This document shows positions 46,562 to 58,030 of a DNA stretch of 64,000 bases, piece after piece (position 1 is the first letter of the stretch; every line of letters begins with the position of its first letter). Under the pieces are notes generated by a model, which saw nothing but the letters and a program-made list of their open reading frames with translations, was not told where the DNA came from and made no database searches. The position numbers were made by a program, and so were the translations under genes. Source of the stretch: Mucilaginibacter saanensis (GTDB taxonomy: Bacteria > Bacteroidota > Bacteroidia > Sphingobacteriales > Sphingobacteriaceae); NCBI RefSeq assembly GCF_014200575.1, contig NZ_JACHBZ010000002.1, forward strand, positions 434,001 to 498,000, read 5' to 3'.

Positions 46562-47695
46562 ATGTATAAAAAAATATTGTTGATTATATTAAGTGTTTGT
46601 TTAATTATAGGTCATGTCTTTTCCCAAACTAATCCCTGGCGCAAAGGCATTGTGAAGGATGAGTTTATTTACGAAAAAGCCCCTTACCCGGAATGCCATG
46701 CAGCCACCATTGCCGAAACTCCAAAGGGTTTAGTTGCATCGTGGTTTGGTGGTACTAAGGAGCGCAATCCGGATGTTTGCATTTGGGTAAGCCGCCTGGT
46801 TAATGGCAAATGGACAGAAGGTGTAAATGTGGCAAATGGAATCCAGAATGATACTTTACGCTATGCTTGTTGGAATCCTGTGCTCTACCAGATTCCTAAC
46901 GGAGATTTGCTGCTGTTTTACAAGATAGGCCCCAGTCCGGCTAAGTGGAAAGGGTATCTGAAAACATCTGCCGATGGCGGCATTACCTGGTCGGCGCAAA
47001 AAGCGTTGCCCGATGGTTTCTTAGGTCCTATCAAAAACAAACCCGTGCTATTAAAGGATGGTACGCTTTTAAGCCCCTCAAGTACCGAAGGTAAAGGCTG
47101 GCAGGTGCATTTTGAAGCCAGCAAAGATTTTGGTAAAACATGGACAATGGTAGGCCCGGTTAAAGATGGCGCTGGTTTGAAAGCTATCCAACCCAGTATT
47201 TTATCGTACAAGGATGGTAGCTTACAGGTACTATGCCGAAGCCAGAACAGGGCGGTGTTAAGTGCGTGGTCAAAAGATAACGGACAAACCTGGTCGCAGC
47301 TTGAAAAAACCGAATTACCCAATAATAACTCAGGTACCGATGCAGTAACCCTTAAAGACGGGCGCCAACTGCTGGTTTATAACCATGTATTGCCGCCAGG
47401 AAATTTGGCAAAAGGAGCACGTACTCCCCTAAATATTGACATTTCAAAAGATGGTGTAAAATGGTATGCTGCATTGATACTGGAAGATTCGCCCATCAGC
47501 CAATATTCTTATCCGTCTGTGATACAATCATCTGATGGGTTGGTGCATGTGGTTTATACCTGGCGCAGGCAAAGGATAAAACATGTGGTCATTGATCCGG
47601 GAAAAATCCGGTTAAAAGAAATTAAGAACGGTGAATGGCCTAAGGTGGCCGGGTATACGCTACCTGTTGCAACGGGAGATACCAAGGATTTATAA
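46562..47695 (+). CDS. Exported sialidase-like BNR/Asp-box glycosidase
   Basis: A 377-residue six-bladed propeller (signal CLIIGHVFSQ). Three Asp boxes are visible: TSADGGITW, ASKDFGKTW and WSKDNGQTW. The N-terminal stretch ECHAATIAETPKGLVASWFGG is typical of a BNR family often annotated exo-sialidase. A true sialidase role is improbable in a pectin locus. The keto-deoxy acids Kdo and Dha of RG-II are close chemical analogues of sialic acid, and a Kdo-releasing or Dha-releasing enzyme is a reasonable hypothesis. An alternative is a lyase or hydrolase of uronic acids with the same fold. Confidence 0.7.
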   Translation: MYKKILLIILSVCLIIGHVFSQTNPWRKGIVKDEFIYEKAPYPECHAATIAETPKGLVASWFGGTKERNPDVCIWVSRLVNGKWTEGVNVANGIQNDTLRYACWNPVLYQIPNGDLLLFYKIGPSPAKWKGYLKTSADGGITWSAQKALPDGFLGPIKNKPVLLKDGTLLSPSSTEGKGWQVHFEASKDFGKTWTMVGPVKDGAGLKAIQPSILSYKDGSLQVLCRSQNRAVLSAWSKDNGQTWSQLEKTELPNNNSGTDAVTLKDGRQLLVYNHVLPPGNLAKGARTPLNIDISKDGVKWYAALILEDSPISQYSYPSVIQSSDGLVHVVYTWRRQRIKHVVIDPGKIRLKEIKNGEWPKVAGYTLPVATGDTKDL

Positions 47696-47697
47696 CT

Positions 47698-49107
47698 ATG
47701 GCGATGAAAAAAAACAGGATAGTTGTGCTGGTAGTGTGTTTCACGCTGCTTTTCCTTGGCACGTATGCTCAGCAAACTACAGATGGTTTGTATAAAAAGA
47801 CATTGAAAGAGGTATTGGATGAGATACAGGAAAAGTATCACGTAAAGATCAAGTACACAACAGAAATGGTTAAAGACAAGTGGGTAAATTATGCGGAGTG
47901 GCGCTTTAGGCCCAATGTAGATACCACGCTGAGTAATGTGCTGACACCGCTTGATCTGAAAGTGAATAAAGAGGGGTCTGGCAGGTATAAATTAAAGGAA
48001 TATGAATATTATCGCTGGGCAGTAAATGACGGATGGAAGGAACTTGACCGCATTGCATCTCAATATCATGATAAGGAAAGCTGGGAGCAGCGTAAAGTTT
48101 TGCTTAAACAGCAACTGTATAAAGCCCTGAAGTTATCTCCATTGCCAGTTAAACCGGCATCTAAACCAATTATAACTCCTCAAAGGGTATTTGATGGTTA
48201 TACCGTACAAAACATTGCCATTGAGATATTGCCGGGTTTGTATATCAACGGCTCGTTATACAGGCCTTTAAAAATTAAAGGGAAGATACCAGCAATATTA
48301 AGTCCCGATGGGCATTGGGAGCACCAGCGTTACCGTGCCGATTGCCAGATACGTTGTGCTACGCTTGCCCGGATGGGGGCCATGGCCTATAGCTACGATC
48401 TTTTTGCCTGGGGCGAATCATTATTGCAGTTTAAGGAAGAGGATCACCGGCGCAGCCTGGCGCAAACTATCCAGGCCTTAGGGGCTGTCAGGATATTGGA
48501 TTATCTGTTGTCACTAAAGGAAACAGACCCTGCGCGGGTTGGTATCAGCGGAGGATCTGGTGGCGGCAGCCATACCGTTTTAATGACGGCGCTGGATGAT
48601 CGTATAAAACTAAGTGCACCTGTTGTATCCGTATCATCATACTTCTATGGTGGTTGCCCTTGCGAAAGCGGTATGCCTATCCATCAGTGCGGTGGCGGAA
48701 CCGATAATGTTGAGCTTGCTGCTATGGCCGCTCCCCGTCCGCAGTTGCTGATATCTGATGGGCAGGACTGGACTGCCAACATGCCCGAACATGATTTCCC
48801 TTATCTCAAAAAAATATATGGTTATTATAACACCGAAAACATGGTAGAAAATGTACATCTGCCAGCAGAAGGACATGATTTTGGCCCGTCAAAACGCTAC
48901 GCTTTATATCAGTTTATTGCTAAAAATTTCCATTTGAATATCAATAGCATAGAGGATGGGAACGGTAAAATTGACGAATCAAAAGTAACCATTGAAAAAG
49001 AGCCAGCCATGTATGTGTTTGGTGATAAAGGCGAAAAACTGCCGGCAGGGGCTATTAAGGGATTTGACCAGTTACAGAAAGTTTTTTCGGCGGCCACAAA
49101 ACAATAA
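47698..49107 (+). CDS. Alpha/beta-hydrolase esterase with N-terminal STN-like domain; candidate CE19 pectin methylesterase
   Basis: A predicted exported esterase of 469 residues (signal VVCFTLLFLGTYAQ). Residues 30-105 resemble the secretin/TonB STN domain (TLKEVLDEIQEKYHVKIKYT, then TLSNVLTPLDLKVN). The rest is an alpha/beta-hydrolase: oxyanion region PAILSPDGHW, nucleophile in GISGGSGGGSH (Ser287, or less likely Ser284), His393 in LPAEGHDFGPSKR, and a possible acid Asp in ISDGQDW. The RG-II pectin methylesterase BT1017 of B. thetaiotaomicron founded family CE19 and is the nearest role known to me. Acetyl-xylan-esterase-like proteins of similar fold are the alternative. It begins two bases after the preceding stop; an in-frame ATG at 47704 is equally possible. 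Confidence 0.68.
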   Translation: MAMKKNRIVVLVVCFTLLFLGTYAQQTTDGLYKKTLKEVLDEIQEKYHVKIKYTTEMVKDKWVNYAEWRFRPNVDTTLSNVLTPLDLKVNKEGSGRYKLKEYEYYRWAVNDGWKELDRIASQYHDKESWEQRKVLLKQQLYKALKLSPLPVKPASKPIITPQRVFDGYTVQNIAIEILPGLYINGSLYRPLKIKGKIPAILSPDGHWEHQRYRADCQIRCATLARMGAMAYSYDLFAWGESLLQFKEEDHRRSLAQTIQALGAVRILDYLLSLKETDPARVGISGGSGGGSHTVLMTALDDRIKLSAPVVSVSSYFYGGCPCESGMPIHQCGGGTDNVELAAMAAPRPQLLISDGQDWTANMPEHDFPYLKKIYGYYNTENMVENVHLPAEGHDFGPSKRYALYQFIAKNFHLNINSIEDGNGKIDESKVTIEKEPAMYVFGDKGEKLPAGAIKGFDQLQKVFSAATKQ

Positions 49108-49112
49108 CTCAA

Positions 49113-50003
49113 ATGAAAAGCAGGATAATATTGGTATTGAATATGATATTGCTGGGTTTGCCATTAACACGGGCATTGGCACAAAAGGCACCCCTAAATC
49201 AGCGATACAAGATAGCAGTGGTTGATCTGATGATTTTAAAAAGACAGAAACTTGGAGCTTTCCAGCTCACCAGGGATATTGGAGCAGATGGGGTTGAGGT
49301 TGATATGGGGGGATTAGGTAATCGGGAAACCTTTGACAACCAACTGGCTAATGACTCAGTCAGGAAAATGTTTTTAAATAAAGTTAAAGTTTTAAGCCTG
49401 CAGATTCCGTCCCTGGGGATGACCGGTTTTTTTGCCCAGTCATTTGCCGAACGGCCTACCGCCGTTAAAGCGGTTGAAGACTGTATCAATACCATGAAGC
49501 AAATGAACGTGAAGGTTGGTTTCCTGCCTATGGGTGTCCAGGGCAATCTGATCAAATATCCGCAGTTGCGCGGAGCTATTGTGACCCGCTTAAAAGAAGT
49601 AGGCAAAATAGCTCAAAGTGCCGGCGTTGTAATTGGCATTGAAACCGCATTGGATGCTAAAGGTGAGTTGCAACTGTTAAAGGATGTTGATTCACCAGCT
49701 ATAAAAAGCTATTTCAATTTTCAGAATGCCCTTGATAATGGCCGCGATCTGGAAAAGGAACTACAAATACTTGGTCGAAAAAACATTGTGATGATCCACT
49801 GTACCGACACCGATGGGCAATGGTTGCAAAATGATCCTAAAATAAATATGGAAAAAGTTAAAGAAGCCCTTGATAAAATGGGCTGGTGCGGCTGGCTGGT
49901 TATAGAGCGTTCAAGAGACATCAAAGATGTACATAACGTAAAATGGAATTTTAGCGCAAACACAACTTATCTCAAATCAATTTTTCAAAGCACTAATCAA
50001 TAA
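49113..50003 (+). CDS. Exported xylose-isomerase-like TIM-barrel protein
   Basis: A 296-residue member of the sugar phosphate isomerase/epimerase superfamily. An N-terminal signal (VLNMILLGLPLTRALAQ) sends it to the periplasm, which is unusual for this mostly cytoplasmic family. The barrel shows DIGADGVEVDMGGLG, VLSLQIPSLGMTGFFAQSFA, VIGIETALDAKGEL and the metal-binding-like IHCTDTDGQW and VIERSRDIKD. Acidic and His residues in these blocks suggest a divalent metal site. No phosphate is available in the periplasm, so the substrate is probably a free sugar or sugar acid released from the glycan. No precise reaction is assignable. Confidence 0.78.
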   Translation: MKSRIILVLNMILLGLPLTRALAQKAPLNQRYKIAVVDLMILKRQKLGAFQLTRDIGADGVEVDMGGLGNRETFDNQLANDSVRKMFLNKVKVLSLQIPSLGMTGFFAQSFAERPTAVKAVEDCINTMKQMNVKVGFLPMGVQGNLIKYPQLRGAIVTRLKEVGKIAQSAGVVIGIETALDAKGELQLLKDVDSPAIKSYFNFQNALDNGRDLEKELQILGRKNIVMIHCTDTDGQWLQNDPKINMEKVKEALDKMGWCGWLVIERSRDIKDVHNVKWNFSANTTYLKSIFQSTNQ

Positions 50004-50009
50004 ACTGTT

Positions 50010-51941
50010 ATGAAACCAGGTCGCATATTTATTTTCGTTTTTGTGTTAAATATAATTTTAACACAAAGCATTCTGGCGGCCGAAATATGGGTAAATGTTA
50101 ATGGTTCGGATACCAATACAGGTACGCAACAACAGCCATTAGCCACGGTGGGTATGGCCTTAAGAAAAGCGCGCGAGTTGCGCCGCTTAAATGACCCGTC
50201 AATAAAAGGTGGTATACATATTCATGTAGAACAGGGAATGTACCAATTAACAGAACCATTGTTTGTAAGACCGGAGGATTCCGGGACAGCCGATTGCCCG
50301 ACAATTATTGAGGGAGCTCCCCAGGCACAGTCTATATTAAGCGGGGGAATTAACATCACCGGATGGCATAAATTGAAAGGTACAGTGCCAGGATTACCTG
50401 ATGAAGCGACAGGAAAGGTTTGGGTAGCTGATGCACCTTTAATCGGTAACGAACCCGTAATATTCAGACAGCTTTGGATCAATGATGTAAAGGCTACCCG
50501 TGCCCGAGGCACTGATGCCCCGTTCATGGATAGGATATTATCATGGGATCATCAGGCTCAAACCTGTTGGATCCCCAAACCTAAAACGGTAGATATGACC
50601 CATATTAAGGGTATGGAGATGTTTATTCACCAGTGGTGGGCTGTTGCTATGTTACGCATTAAATCGGTTGAAGTGCAGGGCGATAGTGCAAAATTGTCCT
50701 TTTATCAGCCTGAAAGCCGTATCCAGGCCGAGCATCCCTGGCCTGCGCCATGGATCTCAAAAAAAACAGGCAACTCTGCTTTTTATCTAAGCAATGCCAT
50801 TCAGTTTTTGAATCAGCCAGGCGAGTGGTATCTAGATTTAAAATGTCATAAAATTTATTATTTGCCACGTACGGGTGAGGATATGCAGAATGCTGCGGTA
50901 GTAGCACCTTACCTCGAAAACATAGTTCAGGTTAAAGGTACCGTTGACCGCCCGGTGAGCTACGTTAGTTTTAAAAATATCTCTTTTCAACATAGCGGAT
51001 GGCTGCTTCCTTCAAAGTCAGGACTGGTACCTCACCAGGATGGCATGTATATGTTAGATGCCTATAAACTGAAAATACCCGGAACGCCAGATAAAAAAGG
51101 ATTGGAAAATCAGGCCTGGGTTGGCCGACCGGTTGGCGCAGTGGAGGTAGCTTACGCATCGCATACCACTTTTGAAGGCTGCCATTTTGAACATATAGCG
51201 TCTACAGGGTTAGATTATCAACGCGGTACTCATGACGACGAAATAAAAGGCAACCTGTTTAAAGATATTGGCGGTACAGCCATACTTGCAGGTGTATACT
51301 CAGACGAGGCCGAGGAAGTGCATATGGCTTATAATCCCACTGATAAACGTGAAGTATGCACTAATGATCATATCGAAAACAACCTTATAACCGATGCCAC
51401 TAATGAGGATTGGGGTTGTGTAGGCATAGGTGCCGGATATGTCAAAGGAATTATTATTGCCCATAATGAAGTTTGTGAAGTGAATTATACAGGTATCAGC
51501 ATGGGTTGGGGGTGGACAAAAAGCCTCAACGCGATGAGTAACAACAGTATTACTGCCAATAAAATACATCATTACGCACGTAATATGTATGACGTTGCGG
51601 GGATTTATACGTTATCTGCACAGCCGGGTTCAATAATCAGTAATAATTATGTGGATAGCATTTATAAAGCACCTTATGCACATGATCCGGAACACTGGTT
51701 CTATCTGTATACCGATGAAGGTTCATCATACATTACGCTGAAAAATAATTGGTGTCCGGCCGAAAAATTCCTGCAGAATGCTAATGGCCCCGGTAACCTA
51801 TGGGAAAATAATGGGCCACAGGTAGCTGCAGAAATTAAAAACAAGGCTGGCTTGGAAGTGCCTTACCGGTACCTATTACAATATAAATCGATTGATCCGG
51901 CAAACCAGCCTATTAATCATAAAATGGAATCGCCAAAATGA
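50010..51941 (+). CDS. GH141 right-handed beta-helix glycosidase (alpha-L-fucosidase type)
   Basis: A 643-residue exported enzyme (signal ILTQSILAAE). It begins with the beta-helix entry sequence IWVNVNGSDTNTGTQQQPLA and has successive coils with KNISFQHSGW, TFEGCHFEHIASTG, DHIENNLITDATNED, IIIAHNEVCEVNYTG and NSITANKIHHYARNMYD. This is the layout of the GH141 family, which includes the RG-II alpha-L-fucosidase BT1002 and a xylanase. The fucosidase activity is favoured by the locus. The start codon of the next gene overlaps its stop (ATGA), a sign of translational coupling. Confidence 0.85.
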   Translation: MKPGRIFIFVFVLNIILTQSILAAEIWVNVNGSDTNTGTQQQPLATVGMALRKARELRRLNDPSIKGGIHIHVEQGMYQLTEPLFVRPEDSGTADCPTIIEGAPQAQSILSGGINITGWHKLKGTVPGLPDEATGKVWVADAPLIGNEPVIFRQLWINDVKATRARGTDAPFMDRILSWDHQAQTCWIPKPKTVDMTHIKGMEMFIHQWWAVAMLRIKSVEVQGDSAKLSFYQPESRIQAEHPWPAPWISKKTGNSAFYLSNAIQFLNQPGEWYLDLKCHKIYYLPRTGEDMQNAAVVAPYLENIVQVKGTVDRPVSYVSFKNISFQHSGWLLPSKSGLVPHQDGMYMLDAYKLKIPGTPDKKGLENQAWVGRPVGAVEVAYASHTTFEGCHFEHIASTGLDYQRGTHDDEIKGNLFKDIGGTAILAGVYSDEAEEVHMAYNPTDKREVCTNDHIENNLITDATNEDWGCVGIGAGYVKGIIIAHNEVCEVNYTGISMGWGWTKSLNAMSNNSITANKIHHYARNMYDVAGIYTLSAQPGSIISNNYVDSIYKAPYAHDPEHWFYLYTDEGSSYITLKNNWCPAEKFLQNANGPGNLWENNGPQVAAEIKNKAGLEVPYRYLLQYKSIDPANQPINHKMESPK

Positions 51942-52477
51942 GAATGATTAAAGGAATATTTAAGTTTTTGCTACCTGATATTAATCAGTTCATATGGGGA
52001 ATATGTATTGCGATAGGTTTTATCTGCTTTACAGGATGCAAACAATCTGCTCCGAGATCAAACGGTAGTAAAACTCAAACAGTAAAATCAGAACTTATAA
52101 AAAGACCGGTCATTGTAGAAATCATTGTTCCTGAAGATTCAGTATTTCAATCGCACGCCCTTTATGACCTGGCTAAAGGTTTCGCGCTTGAAATCAATGA
52201 TATCAACCAGTGGGAAAATCATATCGCTGTATATGCTAATATTTCCAATACTGAAGAGCTCGTTAAAAGTATACAGAACGAATATCCGCAGGATACAGTT
52301 AAATATTTTGATAAGCCGTTCTACACCTTTAACCGTAAAATGTGTGCAGACACCATCAGCTCAAAAAACTGGGAAAACATATTTTTAAGTGCCAACCTGG
52401 TAAACAATCTTAGGTTGCAACAGGAATACCTGAACTATCATTCCACCCAATTTGAAAAATGGCCTGGACTCTGCTAA
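51938..52477 (+). CDS. L-rhamnose-mutarotase-like lipoprotein, C-terminally truncated
   Basis: A 179-residue protein coupled by an ATGA overlap to GH141. The N-terminus reads as a lipoprotein signal (GICIAIGFICFTGC). After about 100 residues that look like a divergent alpha+beta barrel repeat, the segment NLRLQQEYLNYHSTQFEKWP matches the start of the RhaM-type mutarotase domain, but the frame then stops after PGLC, losing about two thirds of the domain. In the +1 frame the next codons read DSAKGCHDIIIHYF before another stop, which still resembles the family's usual AKGFC stretch. This suggests decay by a frameshift plus further loss. Mutarotation of released rhamnose would have been the role. 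An untruncated function is doubtful. Confidence 0.62.
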   Translation: MRMIKGIFKFLLPDINQFIWGICIAIGFICFTGCKQSAPRSNGSKTQTVKSELIKRPVIVEIIVPEDSVFQSHALYDLAKGFALEINDINQWENHIAVYANISNTEELVKSIQNEYPQDTVKYFDKPFYTFNRKMCADTISSKNWENIFLSANLVNNLRLQQEYLNYHSTQFEKWPGLC

Positions 52478-52522
52478 GGGTTGTCATGATATTATTATAC
52501 ATTATTTTTAACGGACATTAAA

Positions 52523-54715
52523 ATGAATGCATCCTGTACCTATAAATTAAAAAACTGGCCGGTTATTATCTTGTGTTTTGGCTTTATGTTTTTTGCTGAT
52601 TTAGCAAAAGCTCAAAAGGCTACCTGGGTATGGTATCCAGGCGATTATGAGGTTTGGTTAAGTAATAAAATGCAAAACCGGCGTACCGAGCGCGGTGCAT
52701 TTTTTCCGCCATTCTGGAAACAGGACAGCCACTATGTATTGATTGACTTTCATAAAGATTTTGTGCTGGCTAACGCCGAGAAAGCTGATTTGGCGGTTGA
52801 GGGACAATACAATGTAAAAATAGATGGTAAAGCATTACCCGGCTATCCTAAAACAATAAACCTGCCAGCTGGTAAGCACCGGCTGAGTTTGAAGGTTTAC
52901 AACCAGGCTAACGCACCTGCCATATATGTTAAAAGCGAGCATCTGGTGTCAGATACCTCATGGCTGGTGACTTATGAGGATAAGGAATGGATTGATGCGT
53001 CTGGTAAAACATCGGATGTTTCGGCCACTCAATATGTATCGGCAGGAGCATGGAATTTTGATTCTCCGGATACAAGACCTTCTGCTTTTCGTTTACCTAC
53101 TGAGGAGCATCATGCCGAAAAGACGGAGAAAAAGGATCATGCCATATTGGTTGATTTTGGTAAAGAAACCTTTGGCTATGCTAAGCTGATTGGTTTAAAG
53201 GGGAAAGGTAATGTGAAACTCTGCTACGGCGAATCAAAAGAAGAAGCGTTATCGCCCGCAACCTGCGAACTGTTGGATAGTGTTTATATCGATCAGCCTC
53301 AAAAAACTAACCTTACCATGGAGGGCTCCCGTGCCTTTAGGTATATCAATGTATTGTTTGATGATAATATAAGTGCCGATGATATATCTATGCTATATGA
53401 ATATTCGGCGGTAAAGCAGCGCGGGAGTTTCCGTTGTTCTGATGAGGAGATCAATAAAATATGGGATGTATCGGCCTATACACTTCATTTGAATACGCGT
53501 GAGTTTTTTATTGATGGTATTAAACGCGACCGTTGGGTGTGGTCAGGTGATGCCTATCAGAGTTACCTGATGAACTACTATCTGTATTTTGATTCGCCTA
53601 CCGTTACGCGTACGCTTTATGCATTGCGCGGCAAAGACCCGGTAACCAGTCATATCAATACCATTATGGATTACACCTTTTACTGGTTCATGGGCATCTA
53701 TGATTATTACCAATATACGGGCGACAAAAGTTTTATTAAGCAAATGTACCCGCGTATGCAGAGCATGATGAATTACTGCTTGTCGCGCAGGGACAAAAAT
53801 GGACTGATGGAAGGTTTGCCCGGCGACTGGATATTTATTGATTGGGCCGATAAACTGAGTAAACAGGGCGAAGTAAGCTTTGAACAGCTGCTGCTATGTC
53901 GCAGTCTCGAAACTATGGCCCTTTGTGCCAATATTATGCAGGATAAATCGGGTGTTAACCAGTATAATCAATTATCAACAGAGTTAAAATCTAAAATATT
54001 TGCTTATTACTGGAATAATCAGAAACATGCCTTGGTGCATAGCCGGGTTAACGGTGAGCAAACGGATAATATAACCCGGTATGCCAATATGTTTTCCATT
54101 TTTTTCAATTACCTCACAGCGAGCCAGAAGCAGGATGTTAAAAAGTACGTGCTGCTGAATGATAAAGTTCAAAAGATTACCACTCCATATATGCGTTTTT
54201 ACGAGCTTGAGGCTCTTTGTGCCATGGGCGAACAAAGCTACGTGCTCAAAGAGATGAAGGATTACTGGGGTGGGATGCTTAAACTGGGTGCTACCACCTT
54301 TTGGGAAGAGTATGACCCCAATAAAAGCGGGGCACAACATTATTCCATGTACGGCCGTCAGTTTGGCAAAAGTTTGTGTCATGCCTGGGGAGCAAGTCCC
54401 ATTTACCTGTTGGGTAAATACTATTTAGGTGTTAAGTCGGTTTTGCCTGGTTATCAGCAATATATAGCAGAACCAAAGCTGGGAGGTTTACGGTGGATAG
54501 AAGGAAGCGTGCCTACCCCCAATGGCGATATTAAACTGTACTGCAGCACCACGCAGATTAAAGTAAGTTCCGATAATGGTACTGGCTTATTGCGCTTTGC
54601 CAGTAAATCAGTGCCGGTTTGTAAGAATGGTGTGGTAGTAGCCAAAGGTAATGGCATATATGAAGTGACTATTACAAAAGATAAGAAATATACAATTGAT
54701 TACAACGCGCTGTAA
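52523..54715 (+). CDS. GH78 alpha-L-rhamnosidase
   Basis: A compact 730-residue GH78 enzyme, exported (signal GFMFFADLAKAQ). It lacks the N-terminal fibronectin domain of the other two copies and opens with a sugar-binding-like sandwich (VWYPGDYEVWLSNK). The (alpha/alpha)6 barrel carries the motif DGIKRDRWVWSGD (Asp331), and the later carboxylate is Glu595 or Glu596 in TTFWEEYDP. The short C-terminal sandwich has the usual AEPKLGGLRWIEGSVPTPNG. It resembles the RG-II GH78 of B. thetaiotaomicron in layout, so hydrolysis of a side-chain alpha-L-rhamnose is expected. With the copy at 43056 broken, this and the one at 13527 are the functional GH78s. Confidence 0.92.
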   Translation: MNASCTYKLKNWPVIILCFGFMFFADLAKAQKATWVWYPGDYEVWLSNKMQNRRTERGAFFPPFWKQDSHYVLIDFHKDFVLANAEKADLAVEGQYNVKIDGKALPGYPKTINLPAGKHRLSLKVYNQANAPAIYVKSEHLVSDTSWLVTYEDKEWIDASGKTSDVSATQYVSAGAWNFDSPDTRPSAFRLPTEEHHAEKTEKKDHAILVDFGKETFGYAKLIGLKGKGNVKLCYGESKEEALSPATCELLDSVYIDQPQKTNLTMEGSRAFRYINVLFDDNISADDISMLYEYSAVKQRGSFRCSDEEINKIWDVSAYTLHLNTREFFIDGIKRDRWVWSGDAYQSYLMNYYLYFDSPTVTRTLYALRGKDPVTSHINTIMDYTFYWFMGIYDYYQYTGDKSFIKQMYPRMQSMMNYCLSRRDKNGLMEGLPGDWIFIDWADKLSKQGEVSFEQLLLCRSLETMALCANIMQDKSGVNQYNQLSTELKSKIFAYYWNNQKHALVHSRVNGEQTDNITRYANMFSIFFNYLTASQKQDVKKYVLLNDKVQKITTPYMRFYELEALCAMGEQSYVLKEMKDYWGGMLKLGATTFWEEYDPNKSGAQHYSMYGRQFGKSLCHAWGASPIYLLGKYYLGVKSVLPGYQQYIAEPKLGGLRWIEGSVPTPNGDIKLYCSTTQIKVSSDNGTGLLRFASKSVPVCKNGVVVAKGNGIYEVTITKDKKYTIDYNAL

Positions 54716-58029
<3,314 letters not shown>

Positions 58030-58030
<1 letters not shown>

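Noticed and set aside
46918..47322. A 134-codon open frame on the minus strand
   Set aside because: It lies fully inside the sialidase-like gene, has no recognisable domain or signal, and shows the composition of an antisense shadow.
46562..47695. A true sialidase acting on sialic acids
   Set aside because: Nothing else in the locus handles sialylated glycans; the fold alone does not fix the substrate.
49199..49606. A 135-codon open frame on the minus strand
   Set aside because: It is entirely antisense to the isomerase-like gene, whose protein has clear family motifs; no independent support.
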